Shown here one piece after another: positions 8,401 to 19,739 of a stretch of DNA of 64,000 bases. The DNA is from Rouxiella aceris (GTDB taxonomy: Bacteria; Pseudomonadota; Gammaproteobacteria; Enterobacterales; Enterobacteriaceae), in NCBI RefSeq assembly GCF_012933545.1, contig NZ_JAADJU010000001.1:682001-746000 (forward strand), read 5' to 3'. The notes beneath the pieces were generated by a model that worked only from the letters and a program-made list of their open reading frames with translations, searched no databases and was not told the origin of the DNA. How positions within the stretch are numbered: the first letter of the stretch is position 1; each line of letters starts with the position of its first letter. Both the position numbers and the translations under genes were made by a program.

Positions 8401-9795
8401 TCAGAGCGGAGGGGTCGCTTTATTGTCGGCCTGCGCTTTTTTCTGTTCCAGCGCAGCCAGCAATTTACCGTGAATACCGCCAAAGGCACCGTTGCTCATC
8501 ACCAAAATATGGTCACCCGGTTGCGCGGTTTTCATGATCATATCCACCAGGGCATCGACGTCAGCATGCCAATGTGCCGGTTGAACACAGCGTTCGGCCA
8601 CTTCTGAAACCTGCCAGGGAATATTGTGCGGTTGCAATAAAAAGACTTCATCCGCACGTCCGAGAGAAGGCGCCAGTTCGTTTTTACTCATGCCCATTTT
8701 CATGGTATTGGAACGAGGTTCGAGCACGGCAATAATCCGCGCCGTCCCACCCACCTTGCTACGCAGAGCCGCCAGGGTAGCCAGGATGGCCGTTGGGTGA
8801 TGGGCAAAGTCATCATAGACGCTGACGCCATTGGCAACACCACGCAGCTCAAGACGGCGACGCGCATTAATAAATGCGCCCAATGCATGACAGGCATCAG
8901 CCGGGGTTACGCCAACATGACGAGCAGCCGCCACCGCCATTAAGGCGTTATGCATGTTGTGTTCACCCACCAGCGACCAGGACACTTCACCGGCGAGCTC
9001 GCCGTTGAGGTAGACCTGAAAAGTGCTGGCATCCGCAGAGGTCTTTTTAGCATCCCAGGTACAACCGTCACCGGTAAATTCCTGCTCGCTCCAGCATCCC
9101 ATCGCCATCACCTGTTTTAACGGCGTATCGTGGTCCGGCAGAATGATTTTGCCCTGTCCCGGTACCAAACGAACCAGGTGGTGAAACTGCTTCTGAATAG
9201 CTTTCAAATCGTCAAAAATATCGGCATGGTCAAACTCAAGATTATTGAGTACCAGCGTTCGCGGGCTGTAGTGAACAAACTTTGAACGTTTGTCGAAAAA
9301 CGCACAGTCATATTCATCGGCTTCAATCACCATAAAGGGACTGTTGCCAAGACGCGCCGAGACGTCAAAGTTGCCAGGCACGCCACCAATCACGTAACCC
9401 GGTTCATAACCGCAGGCTTCCAGGATCCAGGCGACCATGCCCGACGTGGTGGTTTTGCCGTGCGTTCCCGCTACCGCAATCACCCAACGGCCAGGAAGGA
9501 CATGATCGTGCAGCCATTGCGGACCGGAAACATAGGGAATGCCTTGTTCCAGCACGGCTTCAACACAGGGGTTGCCGCGGACCATGGCATTGCCAATAAT
9601 CACCAGATCGGGATGTGGCTCAAGCTGATCGGGCGAGTAACCCTGAATCAACTCAATACCCTGATTTTCCAATAGCGTACTCATGGGTGGATAAACATTA
9701 TCATCCGACCCGGTAACCTGATGTCCTTGAGCGCGTGCCAGCATTGCCAGTCCGCCCATAAATGTGCCGCAAATCCCAAGAATATGAATGCGCAT
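8401..9795 (-). CDS. mpl: UDP-MurNAc:L-Ala-gamma-D-Glu-meso-DAP ligase Mpl (peptidoglycan recycling)
   Basis: ATP-dependent ligase that attaches recycled murein tripeptide to UDP-N-acetylmuramate in the cytoplasm. The 464-residue protein has the Mur ligase layout: N-terminal Rossmann domain (MRIHILGICGTFMGG), ATP-binding GTHGKTT at 110-116, central VIEADEYDCAFFDKRSKF typical of Mpl rather than MurC, and a C-terminal domain with DDFAHHPTAI and LEPRSNTMK. It is divergent from fbp, as in E. coli. Confidence 0.97.
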   Translation of the reverse strand: MRIHILGICGTFMGGLAMLARAQGHQVTGSDDNVYPPMSTLLENQGIELIQGYSPDQLEPHPDLVIIGNAMVRGNPCVEAVLEQGIPYVSGPQWLHDHVLPGRWVIAVAGTHGKTTTSGMVAWILEACGYEPGYVIGGVPGNFDVSARLGNSPFMVIEADEYDCAFFDKRSKFVHYSPRTLVLNNLEFDHADIFDDLKAIQKQFHHLVRLVPGQGKIILPDHDTPLKQVMAMGCWSEQEFTGDGCTWDAKKTSADASTFQVYLNGELAGEVSWSLVGEHNMHNALMAVAAARHVGVTPADACHALGAFINARRRLELRGVANGVSVYDDFAHHPTAILATLAALRSKVGGTARIIAVLEPRSNTMKMGMSKNELAPSLGRADEVFLLQPHNIPWQVSEVAERCVQPAHWHADVDALVDMIMKTAQPGDHILVMSNGAFGGIHGKLLAALEQKKAQADNKATPPL

Positions 9796-9963
9796 AATTT
9801 TTCCGTTATTGCTCTTAAGTCAGTGGCTATTCTAACGCTCAGAATCCATCAGAAGAAATGGATTTGCCTATGATCCGTCCATATATTTGGGCTAAACTGC
9901 TTTCGCTTCTGTAAAATTTTTATTAATAATCCGTTATTCATCCTAAGATTCAGGGAATGTGTC

Positions 9964-10968
9964 ATGAAAACGTTAGGCGAATTTATTGTAGAAAAGCAGC
10001 AAGACTTTCCACACGCCACCGGCGAGCTGACTGCTTTGCTGTCCGCGATAAAACTTGGTGCTAAGATTATTCATAGGGACATTAACAAAGCCGGACTGGT
10101 CGATATACTCGGTACCAGCGGTGTTGAAAACGTGCAGGGCGAAGTTCAAATGAAACTCGACCTGTATGCTAACGAAAAACTCAAAGCAGCCATGAAAGCA
10201 CGCGGCGAAATTGCCGGCATTGCCTCAGAAGAAGAAGATGAAATTGTGATCTTCGAGGGTGAACGTGCTGCCAATGCCAAATACGTGATCCTGATGGATC
10301 CATTGGACGGTTCATCAAACATTGATGTCAACGTTTCGGTCGGGACGATCTTCTCGATCTACCGCCGTACCACCCCGCTCGGTCAACCGGTCACCGAAGC
10401 AGACTTCCTGCAACCTGGCCATCGTCAGGTTGCCGCCGGCTACGTGGTTTATGGTTCATCCACTATGCTGGTTTACACCACCGGTGCTGGCGTTCATGCC
10501 TTTACCTACGATCCTTCATTAGGGGTATTCTGCCTGTCCCACGAACGCGTCATGTTCCCGGCGAAAGGTAATATGTATTCCATTAACGAAGGTAACTACA
10601 TCCGATTCCCGCTGGGCGTTAAAAAATACATCAAGTATTGCCAGGAAGAAGATGAGTCAACCCAGCGTCCGTATACTTCACGCTATATCGGTTCTCTGGT
10701 TGCCGACTTCCATCGTAACCTGCTGAAAGGCGGGATCTACATTTACCCAAGCACCGCCAGTCATCCTCAGGGAAAATTGCGCCTGCTGTATGAATGTAAC
10801 CCAATGGCCTTCCTGGCGGAACAAGCCGGCGGTAAAGCCAGCGATGGCAAAAACCGCATTCTGGATATTATCCCGCAGAAATTGCACGAACGTGCGCCTT
10901 TCTTTGTCGGCAACAGTTCGATGGTGGAAGATGCAGAACGCTTTATCAAACAGTTCCCTGACGAATAA
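9964..10968 (+). CDS. fbp: Fructose-1,6-bisphosphatase class I
   Basis: Gluconeogenic enzyme hydrolysing fructose 1,6-bisphosphate to fructose 6-phosphate. At 334 residues it is close to the E. coli length of 332. Visible: IASEEEDE (87-94) and the metal-binding [12 protein letters not shown] (112-123) of the FBPase/IMPase superfamily, and the substrate region [12 protein letters not shown]. It sits divergently from mpl. A hairpin with a short T run follows at 11233-11260. Confidence 0.98.
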   Translation: MKTLGEFIVEKQQDFPHATGELTALLSAIKLGAKIIHRDINKAGLVDILGTSGVENVQGEVQMKLDLYANEKLKAAMKARGEIAGIASEEEDEIVIFEGERAANAKYVILMDPLDGSSNIDVNVSVGTIFSIYRRTTPLGQPVTEADFLQPGHRQVAAGYVVYGSSTMLVYTTGAGVHAFTYDPSLGVFCLSHERVMFPAKGNMYSINEGNYIRFPLGVKKYIKYCQEEDESTQRPYTSRYIGSLVADFHRNLLKGGIYIYPSTASHPQGKLRLLYECNPMAFLAEQAGGKASDGKNRILDIIPQKLHERAPFFVGNSSMVEDAERFIKQFPDE

Positions 10969-11076
10969 AAAGCTCACTCACCCAATAAATAGTCACGCGC
11001 AGCAACAGGTTGCAGGTGATCGCAAGGGTGGGAATAATCGCAGTGCTGTTTGTTAACTGACCTTAACGTACCCAAT

Positions 11077-11101
11077 AAGCGGGGGCATAATGCCCCCGCT
11101 T
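11077..11101 (+). repeat. 25-bp palindromic hairpin repeat, copy 1
   Basis: AAGCGGGGGCAT at the left pairs with ATGCCCCCGCTT at the right, a perfect inverted repeat around one central A. The same 25 bases, with one C-to-T change, recur at 11233-11257. Together they flank the dispersed element at 11107-11227. This copy lacks a T tract. Confidence 0.75.
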
Positions 11102-11106
11102 CAGAC

Positions 11107-11227
11107 TGCTGACAAAGTCCATTATTAGGGAGAGTGCACCGTTGGGGTCGTAGCGGGCTTGCCCGCCGGAGCGCCCCTAGGTGTGCTATGCCCGGGTATC
11201 TCGATCATCAAGACGACTTGGTCATCA
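11107..11227 (+). repeat. Dispersed inverted-repeat element, copy A (121 bp)
   Basis: Bounded by imperfect inverted repeats TGCTGACAAAGTC (11107-11119) and GACTTGGTCATCA (11215-11227). The first and last 45 bases align without gaps to the 90-bp copy B at 27519-27608 on the opposite strand, with 78 of 90 positions identical by my count. Copy A holds an extra 31-bp stretch (11152-11182), which includes the hairpin GCGGGCTTGCCCGC. It is non-coding and lies between the convergent 3' ends of fbp and a chemotaxis receptor gene. I do not recognise the family; it behaves like a small MITE or BIME-type element. Confidence 0.75.
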
Positions 11228-11232
11228 AACTC

Positions 11233-11260
11233 AAGCGGGGGCATAATGCCCCTGCTTTTT
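11233..11260. terminator. Hairpin terminator between fbp and the chemotaxis receptor gene
   Basis: AAGCGGGGGCAT/ATGCCCCTGCTT (one G-T pair) followed by TTT in plus orientation. It is a near copy of the hairpin at 11077-11101, and ends just before the receptor stop codon at 11268. It probably terminates fbp transcripts and could also serve the convergent gene. Confidence 0.65.
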
Positions 11261-11267
11261 ACTGATT

Positions 11268-12869
11268 TCAGCGGCTTGGCAGATAAGCCAGAGCCCCATG
11301 GGCCCCCACCTGCTGTTGCAGTTTGAACACCGCCACTGTTTGCGCCAGGCGTTGCGCCTGCTCTTCCAGCGAACGCGTTGCCGCCGTGGCCTCTTCTACC
11401 AACGCCGCATTCTGCTGAGCAACCCGATCCATTTGCGTAATCGCAATATTGACCTGCTCAATGCCGTGCGTCTGTTCGCTGGTGGCGATGGAAATCTCTT
11501 TCATCAGGCTGGTTACTCGCGTCACTTCGCTGGCAATTTCATGCATGGTATCGGCCGCCGATTTGACCATCACTTCCCCTTCAGCCACCCGGTTTTCCGA
11601 GACGCCGATCAGTTCTTTGATCTCTTTTGCCGATTGCGCACTGCGCTGCGCCAGGCTTCTGACCTCACCGGCTACCACGGCAAATCCACGACCTTGTTCA
11701 CCGGCACGAGCAGCCTCTACCGCAGCATTCAGGGCCAGGATATTGGTCTGGAATGCAATACCATCAATCACCGAGACAATATCGCCAATACGCTTTGAAC
11801 TGTCAGTGATCGCCAGCATTTTCTCCATTACATGTTGCACCACTTCACTGCCTTTATTGGCAATATTCGAGACGCTAATTGCCAGCTGGTTAGCCTGTTC
11901 GGAGTTGACGGCGTTCATTTTCACCGTCGAAGTCAACTGCTCCATACTGGCGGCTGTTTCTTCCAGCGAGGCGGCAGACTCTTCGGTACGCTGCGCCAGG
12001 TGGATATTTCCGGCAGCCAGTTCGCGGGAACCGACATCAATCTGATTGCCGGCATCGCGGACTCTGACCATTGAGCTATAAAGCGATCCCTGCATACTTT
12101 TCATCGCTTTCGCCAAACGCCCCATTTCATTGTCACTGGAGTCGTCAATCTCGTCGGTCAAATCCCCTTCGGCAATCAACTCGAGTTGACGAATTGCATG
12201 GCCCAGCGGGTGCATAATGATTTTTTGCAGGGCAAACCAGGCGAGCAGTGCGATCAATATAGCAATAACAAAAGCGCTGCTGATGGTGATGGTTTGTAAC
12301 ATTGCCAGATAATTGGCTTTGGCCATTCGCGCCTGGGTGGTCTGTTCGGCATACTGACGGAAATCTTCCAGCGCTTTATCATAAGCATTGCTGGGAGCGT
12401 TCATTTTCTTTTCCATCACGTCGTAATAGATATCGGTGGACTGATCTTTCACCGCCTGCGTGGCGGGTACCAGCCCATCCTTGCGATAAACGGCATAGGC
12501 CTCTTTAATGGCGTTGCTCAACGCCCGGCCTTGCTCATCCTTGTCATCCATTGCCAGAAAAGCGGCAACCTGACGATCTGAGGATTGGATATAGCTGTCA
12601 ACGCGCTTCATGGTCGCCGCCGAGTCATCCAGCATGCCGATTTCCAACTGATGCACAGCAACCGCTGTTGCTACGCGCGCGCGTAACGAAAAAATATAAC
12701 TGTTGGCCAAAGAGCCCAGTTCATCCCCCTGTAGCTGATTAATCTGCTGTAAAGAAGCGGTTCCCTGCCTGATGGCGTTCAACCCCAAAGTACTGACTAA
12801 CAACAGAATCAGGGTCATTATCACTAACAAGGCAATTAGGCCTGTTTTAACGCTCATCTTGTTTAACAT
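11268..12869 (-). CDS. Methyl-accepting chemotaxis protein, Tar/Tsr-like topology
   Basis: A 533-residue transmembrane receptor. It has TM1 (about 9-30), a periplasmic four-helix ligand domain (31-187) with weak Tar/Tsr resemblance, TM2 (about 188-212), a HAMP domain (213-265), and a cytoplasmic signalling hairpin with the invariant tip [20 protein letters not shown] near residues 371-390. It would control CheA through CheW. The C-terminus (ALAYLPSR) lacks the NWETF pentapeptide that tethers CheR and CheB, so it is a low-abundance-type receptor. The ligand is unknown. E. coli K-12 has no receptor gene between fbp and ppa, so it is accessory. Start is ATG 12869 or ATG 12857; neither has a strong ribosome site. 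Confidence 0.9.
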   Translation of the reverse strand: MLNKMSVKTGLIALLVIMTLILLLVSTLGLNAIRQGTASLQQINQLQGDELGSLANSYIFSLRARVATAVAVHQLEIGMLDDSAATMKRVDSYIQSSDRQVAAFLAMDDKDEQGRALSNAIKEAYAVYRKDGLVPATQAVKDQSTDIYYDVMEKKMNAPSNAYDKALEDFRQYAEQTTQARMAKANYLAMLQTITISSAFVIAILIALLAWFALQKIIMHPLGHAIRQLELIAEGDLTDEIDDSSDNEMGRLAKAMKSMQGSLYSSMVRVRDAGNQIDVGSRELAAGNIHLAQRTEESAASLEETAASMEQLTSTVKMNAVNSEQANQLAISVSNIANKGSEVVQHVMEKMLAITDSSKRIGDIVSVIDGIAFQTNILALNAAVEAARAGEQGRGFAVVAGEVRSLAQRSAQSAKEIKELIGVSENRVAEGEVMVKSAADTMHEIASEVTRVTSLMKEISIATSEQTHGIEQVNIAITQMDRVAQQNAALVEEATAATRSLEEQAQRLAQTVAVFKLQQQVGAHGALAYLPSR

Positions 12870-13193
12870 AGTGTGATATCCGGCCAGTTTGATAAATTGA
12901 GAAAAGGGGGGTAGGAGTGCAGATAATAAGTTTCTTTTCTTTGGAAGGATCTATCGGCTCAAAAGCACGTTACTTGAGAAGAAACAAAAAAACAGAGGGT
13001 TAGACGGGTAGTTCCGATAAAGAGAACAGATCCTGTTGTTAACGTACCATAAGATTCGTCTTGACCGTGGCTCGTGCTACGCCTGCGGTCATCGCGCATA
13101 AGCAAAATCCGGCGAGGAAAAGGCAGGAAATCGTGACGGAGTTGGCTATAATGTCCGGCACTCCATTCCTGGTCCAATAAAGGAACACCAACG
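12870..13193. other. Divergent region between the receptor gene and ppa
   Basis: A 324-base gap. A -10-like TATAAT (13147-13152) lies 42 bases before the ppa start, without a good -35 at 16-18 bp. A sequence GCCGGATA just upstream of the receptor start (minus strand) resembles a flagellar sigma-28 -10, but no matching -35 (TAAA) is present. No ORF or strong hairpin. Confidence 0.4.
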
Positions 13194-13727
13194 ATGAGCT
13201 TATTGAATGTACCGGCTGGCAAAGATTTGCCAGAAGATATCTATGTTGTTATCGAAATTCCGGCCAATGCCGATCCAATCAAGTACGAAGTAGATAAAGA
13301 TACCGGTGCACTTTTTGTTGACCGCTTTATGTCAACAGCAATGTTCTATCCGTGTAACTACGGCTATGTTAACCATACGCTGTCTCTGGACGGTGACCCG
13401 GTTGACGTACTGGTACCGACACCTTACCCGTTACAGCCTGGTTCTGTGATCCGCTGCCGTCCGGTAGGCGTATTGAAAATGACTGACGAATCTGGCGAAG
13501 ATGCGAAAGTTGTTGCGGTTCCCCACAGCAAACTCAGCAAAGAGTACGATCACATCAAAGATGTGAACGATCTGCCTGAATTGCTGCGTGCTCAAATCAC
13601 CCACTTCTTCGAGCAGTATAAAGCGCTGGAAAAAGGCAAATGGGTGAAAGTAGAAGGTTGGGAAAATGCCCAGGCCGCGAAAGATGAAATCGTCACTTCA
13701 TTCAAGCGTGCTGCCGACGCCAAATAA
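13194..13727 (+). CDS. ppa: Inorganic pyrophosphatase (family I)
   Basis: Hydrolyses pyrophosphate to two phosphates, driving biosynthetic reactions; cytoplasmic hexamer and essential in E. coli. The 177-residue protein shows the family I metal-binding signature DGDPVDVLV (66-74), KYEVDKDTG (30-38) and FYPCNYGYV (51-59). E. coli Ppa is 176 residues including the initiator Met. The start has AAGGA 10 bases upstream. It ends in a bidirectional terminator. Confidence 0.98.
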   Translation: MSLLNVPAGKDLPEDIYVVIEIPANADPIKYEVDKDTGALFVDRFMSTAMFYPCNYGYVNHTLSLDGDPVDVLVPTPYPLQPGSVIRCRPVGVLKMTDESGEDAKVVAVPHSKLSKEYDHIKDVNDLPELLRAQITHFFEQYKALEKGKWVKVEGWENAQAAKDEIVTSFKRAADAK

Positions 13728-13757
13728 GTCCGGTTTAACCCGACTTGTTTGCAAAAA

Positions 13758-13786
13758 AACACCGCCTGTTAGACGGTGTTTTTTTT
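13758..13786. terminator. Bidirectional terminator between ppa and ytfP
   Basis: A-rich left flank, stem AACACCG (with mispaired inner bases) around a short loop, CGGTGTT, then eight T. The left A tract and right T tract make it usable for ppa (plus) and ytfP (minus). Confidence 0.85.
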
Positions 13787-13819
13787 CCCTGACGGGGCAA
13801 TTTGCCCTTTATGGTCTTC

Positions 13820-14170
13820 TCACTGCTCGTCTTGCAGACGCTTCACCCAGTCCCCACCTTTGATACGTTCAACACCATCCAGTGAACGAATATAGAGGTA
13901 GATCCAGGCGCTACCATACGGCGTAGCGATCAGCTCACGACGATAATCTTTGGTATTACTTTTCAGTTCGTCAAGCTCAGCCATAATGGACGAGTTAATA
14001 CGGTAAACTTCGCAATAGATCTTCCCTTCCCCGTGAACCGCTGCCGGATAATGCCCCAGATTATACAGGGCATAGCCGTCAAGCTCGTGGTCACCCAACC
14101 ACTGAGCGTTAGTCATCCAGTGACTGTTACCTTGCTTGCGTCGTAAACTGCCGTAGACAATTATTCGCAT
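13820..14170 (-). CDS. ytfP: Gamma-glutamylcyclotransferase-fold protein YtfP
   Basis: A 116-residue protein of the GGCT-like family, starting MRIIVYGSLRRKQGNSHWM; the YGSLR loop is the family signature that binds the substrate. Enzymatic activity is not established for YtfP. The start lies 2 bases after the tamB stop, so ytfP is the last gene of a tamA-tamB-ytfP operon. This order is conserved across enterobacteria and hints at an envelope-related role, but that is inference. Confidence 0.92.
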   Translation of the reverse strand: MRIIVYGSLRRKQGNSHWMTNAQWLGDHELDGYALYNLGHYPAAVHGEGKIYCEVYRINSSIMAELDELKSNTKDYRRELIATPYGSAWIYLYIRSLDGVERIKGGDWVKRLQDEQ

Positions 14171-14172
14171 AG

Positions 14173-17100
14173 TTAAAACTCAAACTGATAGAGCAAATCT
14201 AATGCCTGGTCGATACCAGACACCGCTTCCAGATACAATTTAGGCATTAAACGATAACGCAAAGTCAGGGTCGCCAGCGAGTCAAAAATACCCACGCCAT
14301 ATTTCACTTGCAGCCCAGGCAGAACATAACCACTCACCACGACCTGCGAGCTGTCCCCGACACCTTGCGTATCCAGTGCCAGATTACTGACACCAAATGC
14401 CTCACCGATTTTACCCACAAGTTTGCCACTTTGCGCAACCCCCATGCCAATAAGCATCGAGGTCATGGCACCACTGTCGGCTCCCGAACTGTCCAGCCCT
14501 TGTCCCCGTAACAAATAGGAGAGCGCTTCCTGCTGTGACATGGTCGGGTCAGAGAAAACCTCCAGCTTGGGCGCATCTGCTTCGCCAGTCACCCGCACAC
14601 CCGCTACAACGTCATTCTCGGTGGAGTCCGGATTGCGGATCGCCTCAAGATTGAGCAGCGGCTGGTCTGCCGGACCAGAGAAAAGCAGTTGGCCTTTCCT
14701 GACGATTAAATCTTGCCCGTAAGCGTGGAACCGGCCTGAAGGGATATCAATCTGGCCGTTTAATCCTAATCCACGTTTATCCTGAGCCACTTTAAGCGCG
14801 CCTTTTAAACGCGCTTTCAGGCCAAAGGCATCAATGCGAACATCATCTCCGATATTCACCACAAGATTACTGTTGATCGGTATCGAGGCGGAAGCAGGGG
14901 CAATCGGCTGATGCTGGTCATTTAACATCACCTCATCTGACGAGACTCCTACTGCGCTCTCGGGAAGTTCCTGAACCGTAATCCGTGCCCAGGGAATATC
15001 CACTCTTCCGTTCAACGAAAATGCTTGCGGTGTAGCATCAAACACTAGATCAGGCGAGACATCAAGCCGAACCATAGGTGGAATCGATACCCTGACCTTT
15101 TCTCCCTTGGCAGCGATACGCGCACGCCAGTTATTGAGTTCACTCCAGTCGGCATTACCGTTCAACGACAATTGACCGTGCGCAGTCTGGATCACCCCAT
15201 CCAGTATTGAGGACATGCCGTTGAAAACGATGTTTAAATTGGCATTGGTAATATCAAACGGCATAAATTGACCGTCAAAATTCACCTGCGTCAGCATCAA
15301 CTTGCCAAATACCTGCGGCTTTTGCGCATTGCCTGCCAGCCGTAAATTGGCGTTCAAGATACCCGATGCTTTTTCTCCGTCTGCCAGTGCCGGTTGCAGA
15401 ATGGCCATCGAGAGACGGGTGATATTGACGTTACCGCCAAGCGTTCGTTTACCGAGGGGATCGGCTATCTGGATCTTGCCATCAAGTTGGCCGTTATTGG
15501 CAATTTTGATCAGCCAGTCGAGGTCTGCCTTGCCGTTTTGCAAGGCAGCATTAATATTCAGCGTATCAAAGGTAACGGGCAGAGGATTGCCCTGGATCAG
15601 TTGCTGCACTTTGACCCCTTTGCCCACCAGCGACAAACTGGCCTGTGGCAGACCGGCCTGCGCTTTCCAACTGACGTTGGCTTTGCCGCTAAATTGCCCG
15701 CTAAGCTGAGTCGCATCCGTCAGGAAAGGCTTGAGCATGGCTAAATCAAAACGATTAAGTACCAGGCTCGCCTGTCCGCTGGCACCGGCATCAATGGTAG
15801 TCGGCACGCAAATATCGGCGTTGGGATTCTGCCAGCAGTGTGGGCTAACGGTAACCCGCTGCTCGTGATTAAAATAAGCCAGAGCGATTGGCCGGGTCAG
15901 CCGCCATTGGCCTACCGGGGTGTCAAACAGCGTATTGGTAACTGTGCCTTTCCACTGCTGGGAGGGACGATCAAAACTGCCGTTCAGCACCAGGCGCCCT
16001 CCCACCGGCTTACCGGTGATGTTGAGAGTAAGCTGGTGCTGCTTTTCGTTACCTTTCGCGTCAAGACTCAGTTCGCCAATTTCCAGCGCATCCTGCTTCA
16101 GTTGTACGACTTTTACCGCCAGGGTGCCCTCTACCTGCTGTGTTGAGGTGATATCGCCTTTAACATTGACCCGATTGATGCTCAACGCCTGCCATTTCAG
16201 GTTGCTGGCGGTAAGGTCGGCCAGCAGTTGCGGCGCTTTGAGATTGCCACGCAGTTTGATCATGCCTTTGACGACGCCGCCCAGGCCGGGCAATGCGCCA
16301 TCAAGATGCGGGGAGTCAACGTTGGCATCCAGCGCCCACTGGTCACTGAGTTTGCCTTTGACATCCAGATTATTACGCCCCAACTCCAGATGCAGTTGCG
16401 GAATATCCCACTGGCCGTAGCTGTTGCCGCGTAGATTACCGCGGGCCTTGAGCTGATTGTTTTTCACATTGCCGTCCAGCTCCAGCGCAGGTATCTGCAA
16501 CTGCCAGCTGTCGCCATACAGGCTGCCACGCACGGCCAGCTTGCCCTGTAATTTGGCTGGCCACTCTGGCCACTGTTTGCCGGTATTTATGCCGTTTAAC
16601 GTCAGCAGGGTATTCCAGCTCACCGCCTTGCTCCAGTCCACCAGCCCGCTTAACTCGGCGTTGCCCTGTAAGGCAGTCAGTCTCATCATTTGCAGAGTAA
16701 ATTGTTCAGGATTACCTTTCCCCTGCAGAGATAAATTTGCGGGGGGAAGGCCCTCACCGCTGAAATCGGAATGTAGCGCAAGGGCATAATCGCTGGCTTT
16801 ACCGCTGAGTTGCAGATCAAAACCCTTGATCTGATATTGCGGGGTGCCGCTTAATGGCCACTGCAATGCCTCGCTTTGCACGCGTAAATCCAGCGGCAGC
16901 CCAACCTGCGCCAGTTGGGTTTGCGCTGCCAGCTGCGCGCGCACGGGTCCGGAGAGATTCACCGCCAGGTTTAGCTGATTACGCAGTTCACCGCTCACCG
17001 TCAGTTTAATTTTCTCCCCTTTCAGCGGATCGATATTCAGGCCACTGTTGATGGTCAGATTCACCGGCCAGTTTTGCCTCAATGTCGCCTGGCCAATACC

Positions 17101-18000
17101 GTCGATTGACCCCTGCGGCGAGCGTACTTCGAGTTTATTCAGGGTCACCTGTTGATTTTCAGTGGTCACTTTTAGCAACAAGCGGGTGATAAGCAGCTCG
17201 CTGTCACCGGTCAAACGAAGATTTTCAGCGGTCAGTTGCTGTACGTTAAGATCGAGCGGCAGCGTAAAATCCGGCAATGTCGGCAGTAACGGCTTGGCAA
17301 ACAACGCTTTTAACGTCTCACCCAGCGGCGCTTCAGGTACCGCAGGTCTGGCCGGCTGCGGCGGTTCACCGGTCACTTTTTCACTGACCTTGGCCACAGC
17401 CTTGTCCTGTACTGCCTGCACCACTGGCGGCAGCGGATTTTGCGGCGTTTTTGGCAAGGCAATCAGCAGACCGGCAATATTGGTGGGTAACAGCGTCAGG
17501 GAACGGGCTTTCCACTGCACACCGGTGCGAAACTCCGCCAGTGACACCGTGCGGTCATCCAGGGTGACATTGACATTGCTCAGTGTCAGCAGCCGCAGAG
17601 TAATGGGATAAGGCGTACTGAGATTGGTTAGCGGCTCACTGCTCTGTGGCTCAGGGGTACTGGCTGGCGCCATTTCCTTGCTGTTGACCACCACATTGAT
17701 ATCGCGGGCGCGCACGGCATTGAGACACAGTTCACTGTGCCGGAAACAAGACAAATCGACGGAAAGATGAAACTCGCCGGCTTTAACGTCAATTCCCGGC
17801 ATGCTGTATTTGACATCTTTTAAGGTCAGGCTGCGCCAGCCGCCATCAACGCTGGCAATACTCAAACCAGGCACAAATCGCTGGGCACCGTTAATCACCA
17901 GATGCAGGCCGGTTTGCGTACCGACAAGAAACGCCACTGCGCCAGTAAGCAGCAGCACAATAAGGAGAAATACCAGACAGATCTTTTTAAATAAACTCAT
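14173..18000 (-). CDS. tamB: Translocation and assembly module subunit TamB
   Basis: A very large AsmA-like protein of 1275 residues (about 1259 in E. coli). It has an N-terminal signal anchor (residues 5-27) holding it in the inner membrane, a long beta-taco periplasmic stretch, and the C-terminal TamB (DUF490) domain from about residue 930, ending LDLLYQFEF. It works with TamA in outer-membrane protein insertion and, with YhdP and YdbH, in phospholipid transport to the outer membrane. The start ATG overlaps the tamA stop by 4 bases (ATGA), indicating translational coupling. Confidence 0.97.
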   Translation of the reverse strand: MSLFKKICLVFLLIVLLLTGAVAFLVGTQTGLHLVINGAQRFVPGLSIASVDGGWRSLTLKDVKYSMPGIDVKAGEFHLSVDLSCFRHSELCLNAVRARDINVVVNSKEMAPASTPEPQSSEPLTNLSTPYPITLRLLTLSNVNVTLDDRTVSLAEFRTGVQWKARSLTLLPTNIAGLLIALPKTPQNPLPPVVQAVQDKAVAKVSEKVTGEPPQPARPAVPEAPLGETLKALFAKPLLPTLPDFTLPLDLNVQQLTAENLRLTGDSELLITRLLLKVTTENQQVTLNKLEVRSPQGSIDGIGQATLRQNWPVNLTINSGLNIDPLKGEKIKLTVSGELRNQLNLAVNLSGPVRAQLAAQTQLAQVGLPLDLRVQSEALQWPLSGTPQYQIKGFDLQLSGKASDYALALHSDFSGEGLPPANLSLQGKGNPEQFTLQMMRLTALQGNAELSGLVDWSKAVSWNTLLTLNGINTGKQWPEWPAKLQGKLAVRGSLYGDSWQLQIPALELDGNVKNNQLKARGNLRGNSYGQWDIPQLHLELGRNNLDVKGKLSDQWALDANVDSPHLDGALPGLGGVVKGMIKLRGNLKAPQLLADLTASNLKWQALSINRVNVKGDITSTQQVEGTLAVKVVQLKQDALEIGELSLDAKGNEKQHQLTLNITGKPVGGRLVLNGSFDRPSQQWKGTVTNTLFDTPVGQWRLTRPIALAYFNHEQRVTVSPHCWQNPNADICVPTTIDAGASGQASLVLNRFDLAMLKPFLTDATQLSGQFSGKANVSWKAQAGLPQASLSLVGKGVKVQQLIQGNPLPVTFDTLNINAALQNGKADLDWLIKIANNGQLDGKIQIADPLGKRTLGGNVNITRLSMAILQPALADGEKASGILNANLRLAGNAQKPQVFGKLMLTQVNFDGQFMPFDITNANLNIVFNGMSSILDGVIQTAHGQLSLNGNADWSELNNWRARIAAKGEKVRVSIPPMVRLDVSPDLVFDATPQAFSLNGRVDIPWARITVQELPESAVGVSSDEVMLNDQHQPIAPASASIPINSNLVVNIGDDVRIDAFGLKARLKGALKVAQDKRGLGLNGQIDIPSGRFHAYGQDLIVRKGQLLFSGPADQPLLNLEAIRNPDSTENDVVAGVRVTGEADAPKLEVFSDPTMSQQEALSYLLRGQGLDSSGADSGAMTSMLIGMGVAQSGKLVGKIGEAFGVSNLALDTQGVGDSSQVVVSGYVLPGLQVKYGVGIFDSLATLTLRYRLMPKLYLEAVSGIDQALDLLYQFEF

Positions 18001-19739
18001 AATTCTGGCCCCAGGCCGATATAAAATTGCAATCCATGCTCACTCTGATCGGCCACTGGGGCCGCGATATCAAATTTCACCGGCCCAATCGGCGAGGCCC
18101 AGCGGACACCGACACCCGCACCGGTTTTCACATTGCTTTTGGCAATATCATCCACCGCTTCGCCACTGTCGACAAACACCGCCCCCCACCATTTCCCGGT
18201 AACGTTATATTGATACTCCAGCGATCCGGTGGCCAGTTTTGAAGCCCCGGTCAGTTTGCCGTCGCTGTCTTTCGGGGAGATGGATTTATATTTATAACCG
18301 CGGATGCTGCGATCGCCACCGGCAAAGAAGCGTAGTGATGGCGGCACCTTGTCAAAGTTGTTGGTCTCTATCCAGCCGAGATTACCGCGCACCACAAAAC
18401 GGTGTTTTTGTCCCAACGTCCGTATCCAGACGTTTTGCGCCTGCACCACGGCGAAATCGATATCCGATCCCCAGGTAGTATCAGAAACATCGAGGGAGTA
18501 GCGCTGGGTATCGCCCCAGGTTGGCATCAGGCCACCGCGCGAGCGGGTACGGCTGATAGTTACCCCGGGGTAGATCAGCATGGTGGTATTGGTTACCGCA
18601 GCCTGGGTAAAGTGGTCAAGACTCCAGCGCAAATTGATTGAGCGCTGCCAGCCGCTGGACAGATCCCAATAACGCGCCACGTTGGCGGTGCTGGAATCTG
18701 ACTTGGTATCATTGAGGTCTTCACGCTTGAACCCGCCCTGCACCAGATAATACTGTTCCAAGGGGTCTTTAAGCAGCGGGATCTTATAGCTGAGATCCAG
18801 GGTTTGCTCAGGAGCAGAGAGACTTACCGAGCTTTCGAGACTCTGGCCGCGGTCATTGATCCACGGTTTTTTCCAGTTGGCCTTGACCCTCGGTCCCACG
18901 TCGGTGGCATAGCCGCCCCCCAGCTCCAGGGTATTACGGTTGCGTGGCGTTACCAGCGCATTGAGCGGCAGCGTTTTATCGGTTTTCACGCTTTTTTGCG
19001 CAAAGTCCGGGGATACCACCACCGAATTAAACCAGCCGGTGGCCGCCAGCCGTCGATTTAGTTCTGCCAGTTGGGCTGAGGTGTAATAGTCGCCCTGATG
19101 GAAAGGCACCAGATTTTGCAGATAGTCATCGCGGATCTGCGCCCCTTTGAAATTGACCGCGCCAAAGCGATAGCGCTGTCCACTGTCAAAATCGATATCC
19201 CAAAATGCCTGATGTTGATCTTCGATGATCCCCAGTTGGCTTTTACGCATATCGGCATCGAAGTAGCCGCGCCGCAAAGCCAGCCCGGTTAGCGAGCTTT
19301 TAAAACCATCATAGGTACCATGATTTAAACGCGTGCCGATGGCCGGTACCTGCGCCTTTTTCAGGGCAGCAAACTCACTATCGTCCCTTGCCTGTCCGCT
19401 AATAACCACTTGGGTACCGGCAATTTTGATTGGTGTTCCGGGGGTGACTTTAGCCACTAAAACCGGACGACCCGGCGGCGGTGTCTGGATAAAATCAAAA
19501 TCGATGGTGGGCTGATAATAACCCAAAGGACGCAGACCCAGCTGAATGGCCTCGCTGACACGGGCGCGAAAACGCCCGTCAGCCGCCACCTCATCAGTTC
19601 CAATGGCAGAGAGGCGCACACGAACGTTTTTTTCCAGGTCGCCATCCAGCCCTTCAAGCTGTAAACGTACTTTTGCGGCAAAAGATAAGGGGGAGGCCAG
19701 CAGTACGGCTAACACAAAAAGTTTAGGGTATCGTGGCAC
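17997..19739 (-). CDS. tamA: Translocation and assembly module subunit TamA (Omp85 family)
   Basis: A 580-residue outer-membrane protein: signal peptide 1-21 (cleavage after SFA), three POTRA domains to about residue 265, then a 16-strand beta-barrel with the conserved loop-6 motif ([14 protein letters not shown] near 487-500) and C-terminal strand ending IGLGPEL. It is the outer-membrane partner of TamB. It is transcribed with tamB and ytfP, divergently from msrA. Confidence 0.97.
   Translation of the reverse strand: MPRYPKLFVLAVLLASPLSFAAKVRLQLEGLDGDLEKNVRVRLSAIGTDEVAADGRFRARVSEAIQLGLRPLGYYQPTIDFDFIQTPPPGRPVLVAKVTPGTPIKIAGTQVVISGQARDDSEFAALKKAQVPAIGTRLNHGTYDGFKSSLTGLALRRGYFDADMRKSQLGIIEDQHQAFWDIDFDSGQRYRFGAVNFKGAQIRDDYLQNLVPFHQGDYYTSAQLAELNRRLAATGWFNSVVVSPDFAQKSVKTDKTLPLNALVTPRNRNTLELGGGYATDVGPRVKANWKKPWINDRGQSLESSVSLSAPEQTLDLSYKIPLLKDPLEQYYLVQGGFKREDLNDTKSDSSTANVARYWDLSSGWQRSINLRWSLDHFTQAAVTNTTMLIYPGVTISRTRSRGGLMPTWGDTQRYSLDVSDTTWGSDIDFAVVQAQNVWIRTLGQKHRFVVRGNLGWIETNNFDKVPPSLRFFAGGDRSIRGYKYKSISPKDSDGKLTGASKLATGSLEYQYNVTGKWWGAVFVDSGEAVDDIAKSNVKTGAGVGVRWASPIGPVKFDIAAPVADQSEHGLQFYIGLGPEL

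Noticed and set aside
12850-12900. Sigma-28 flagellar promoter before the first chemotaxis receptor
   Set aside because: A GCCGGATA is present on the minus strand, but there is no TAAA at the required 15-base spacing.
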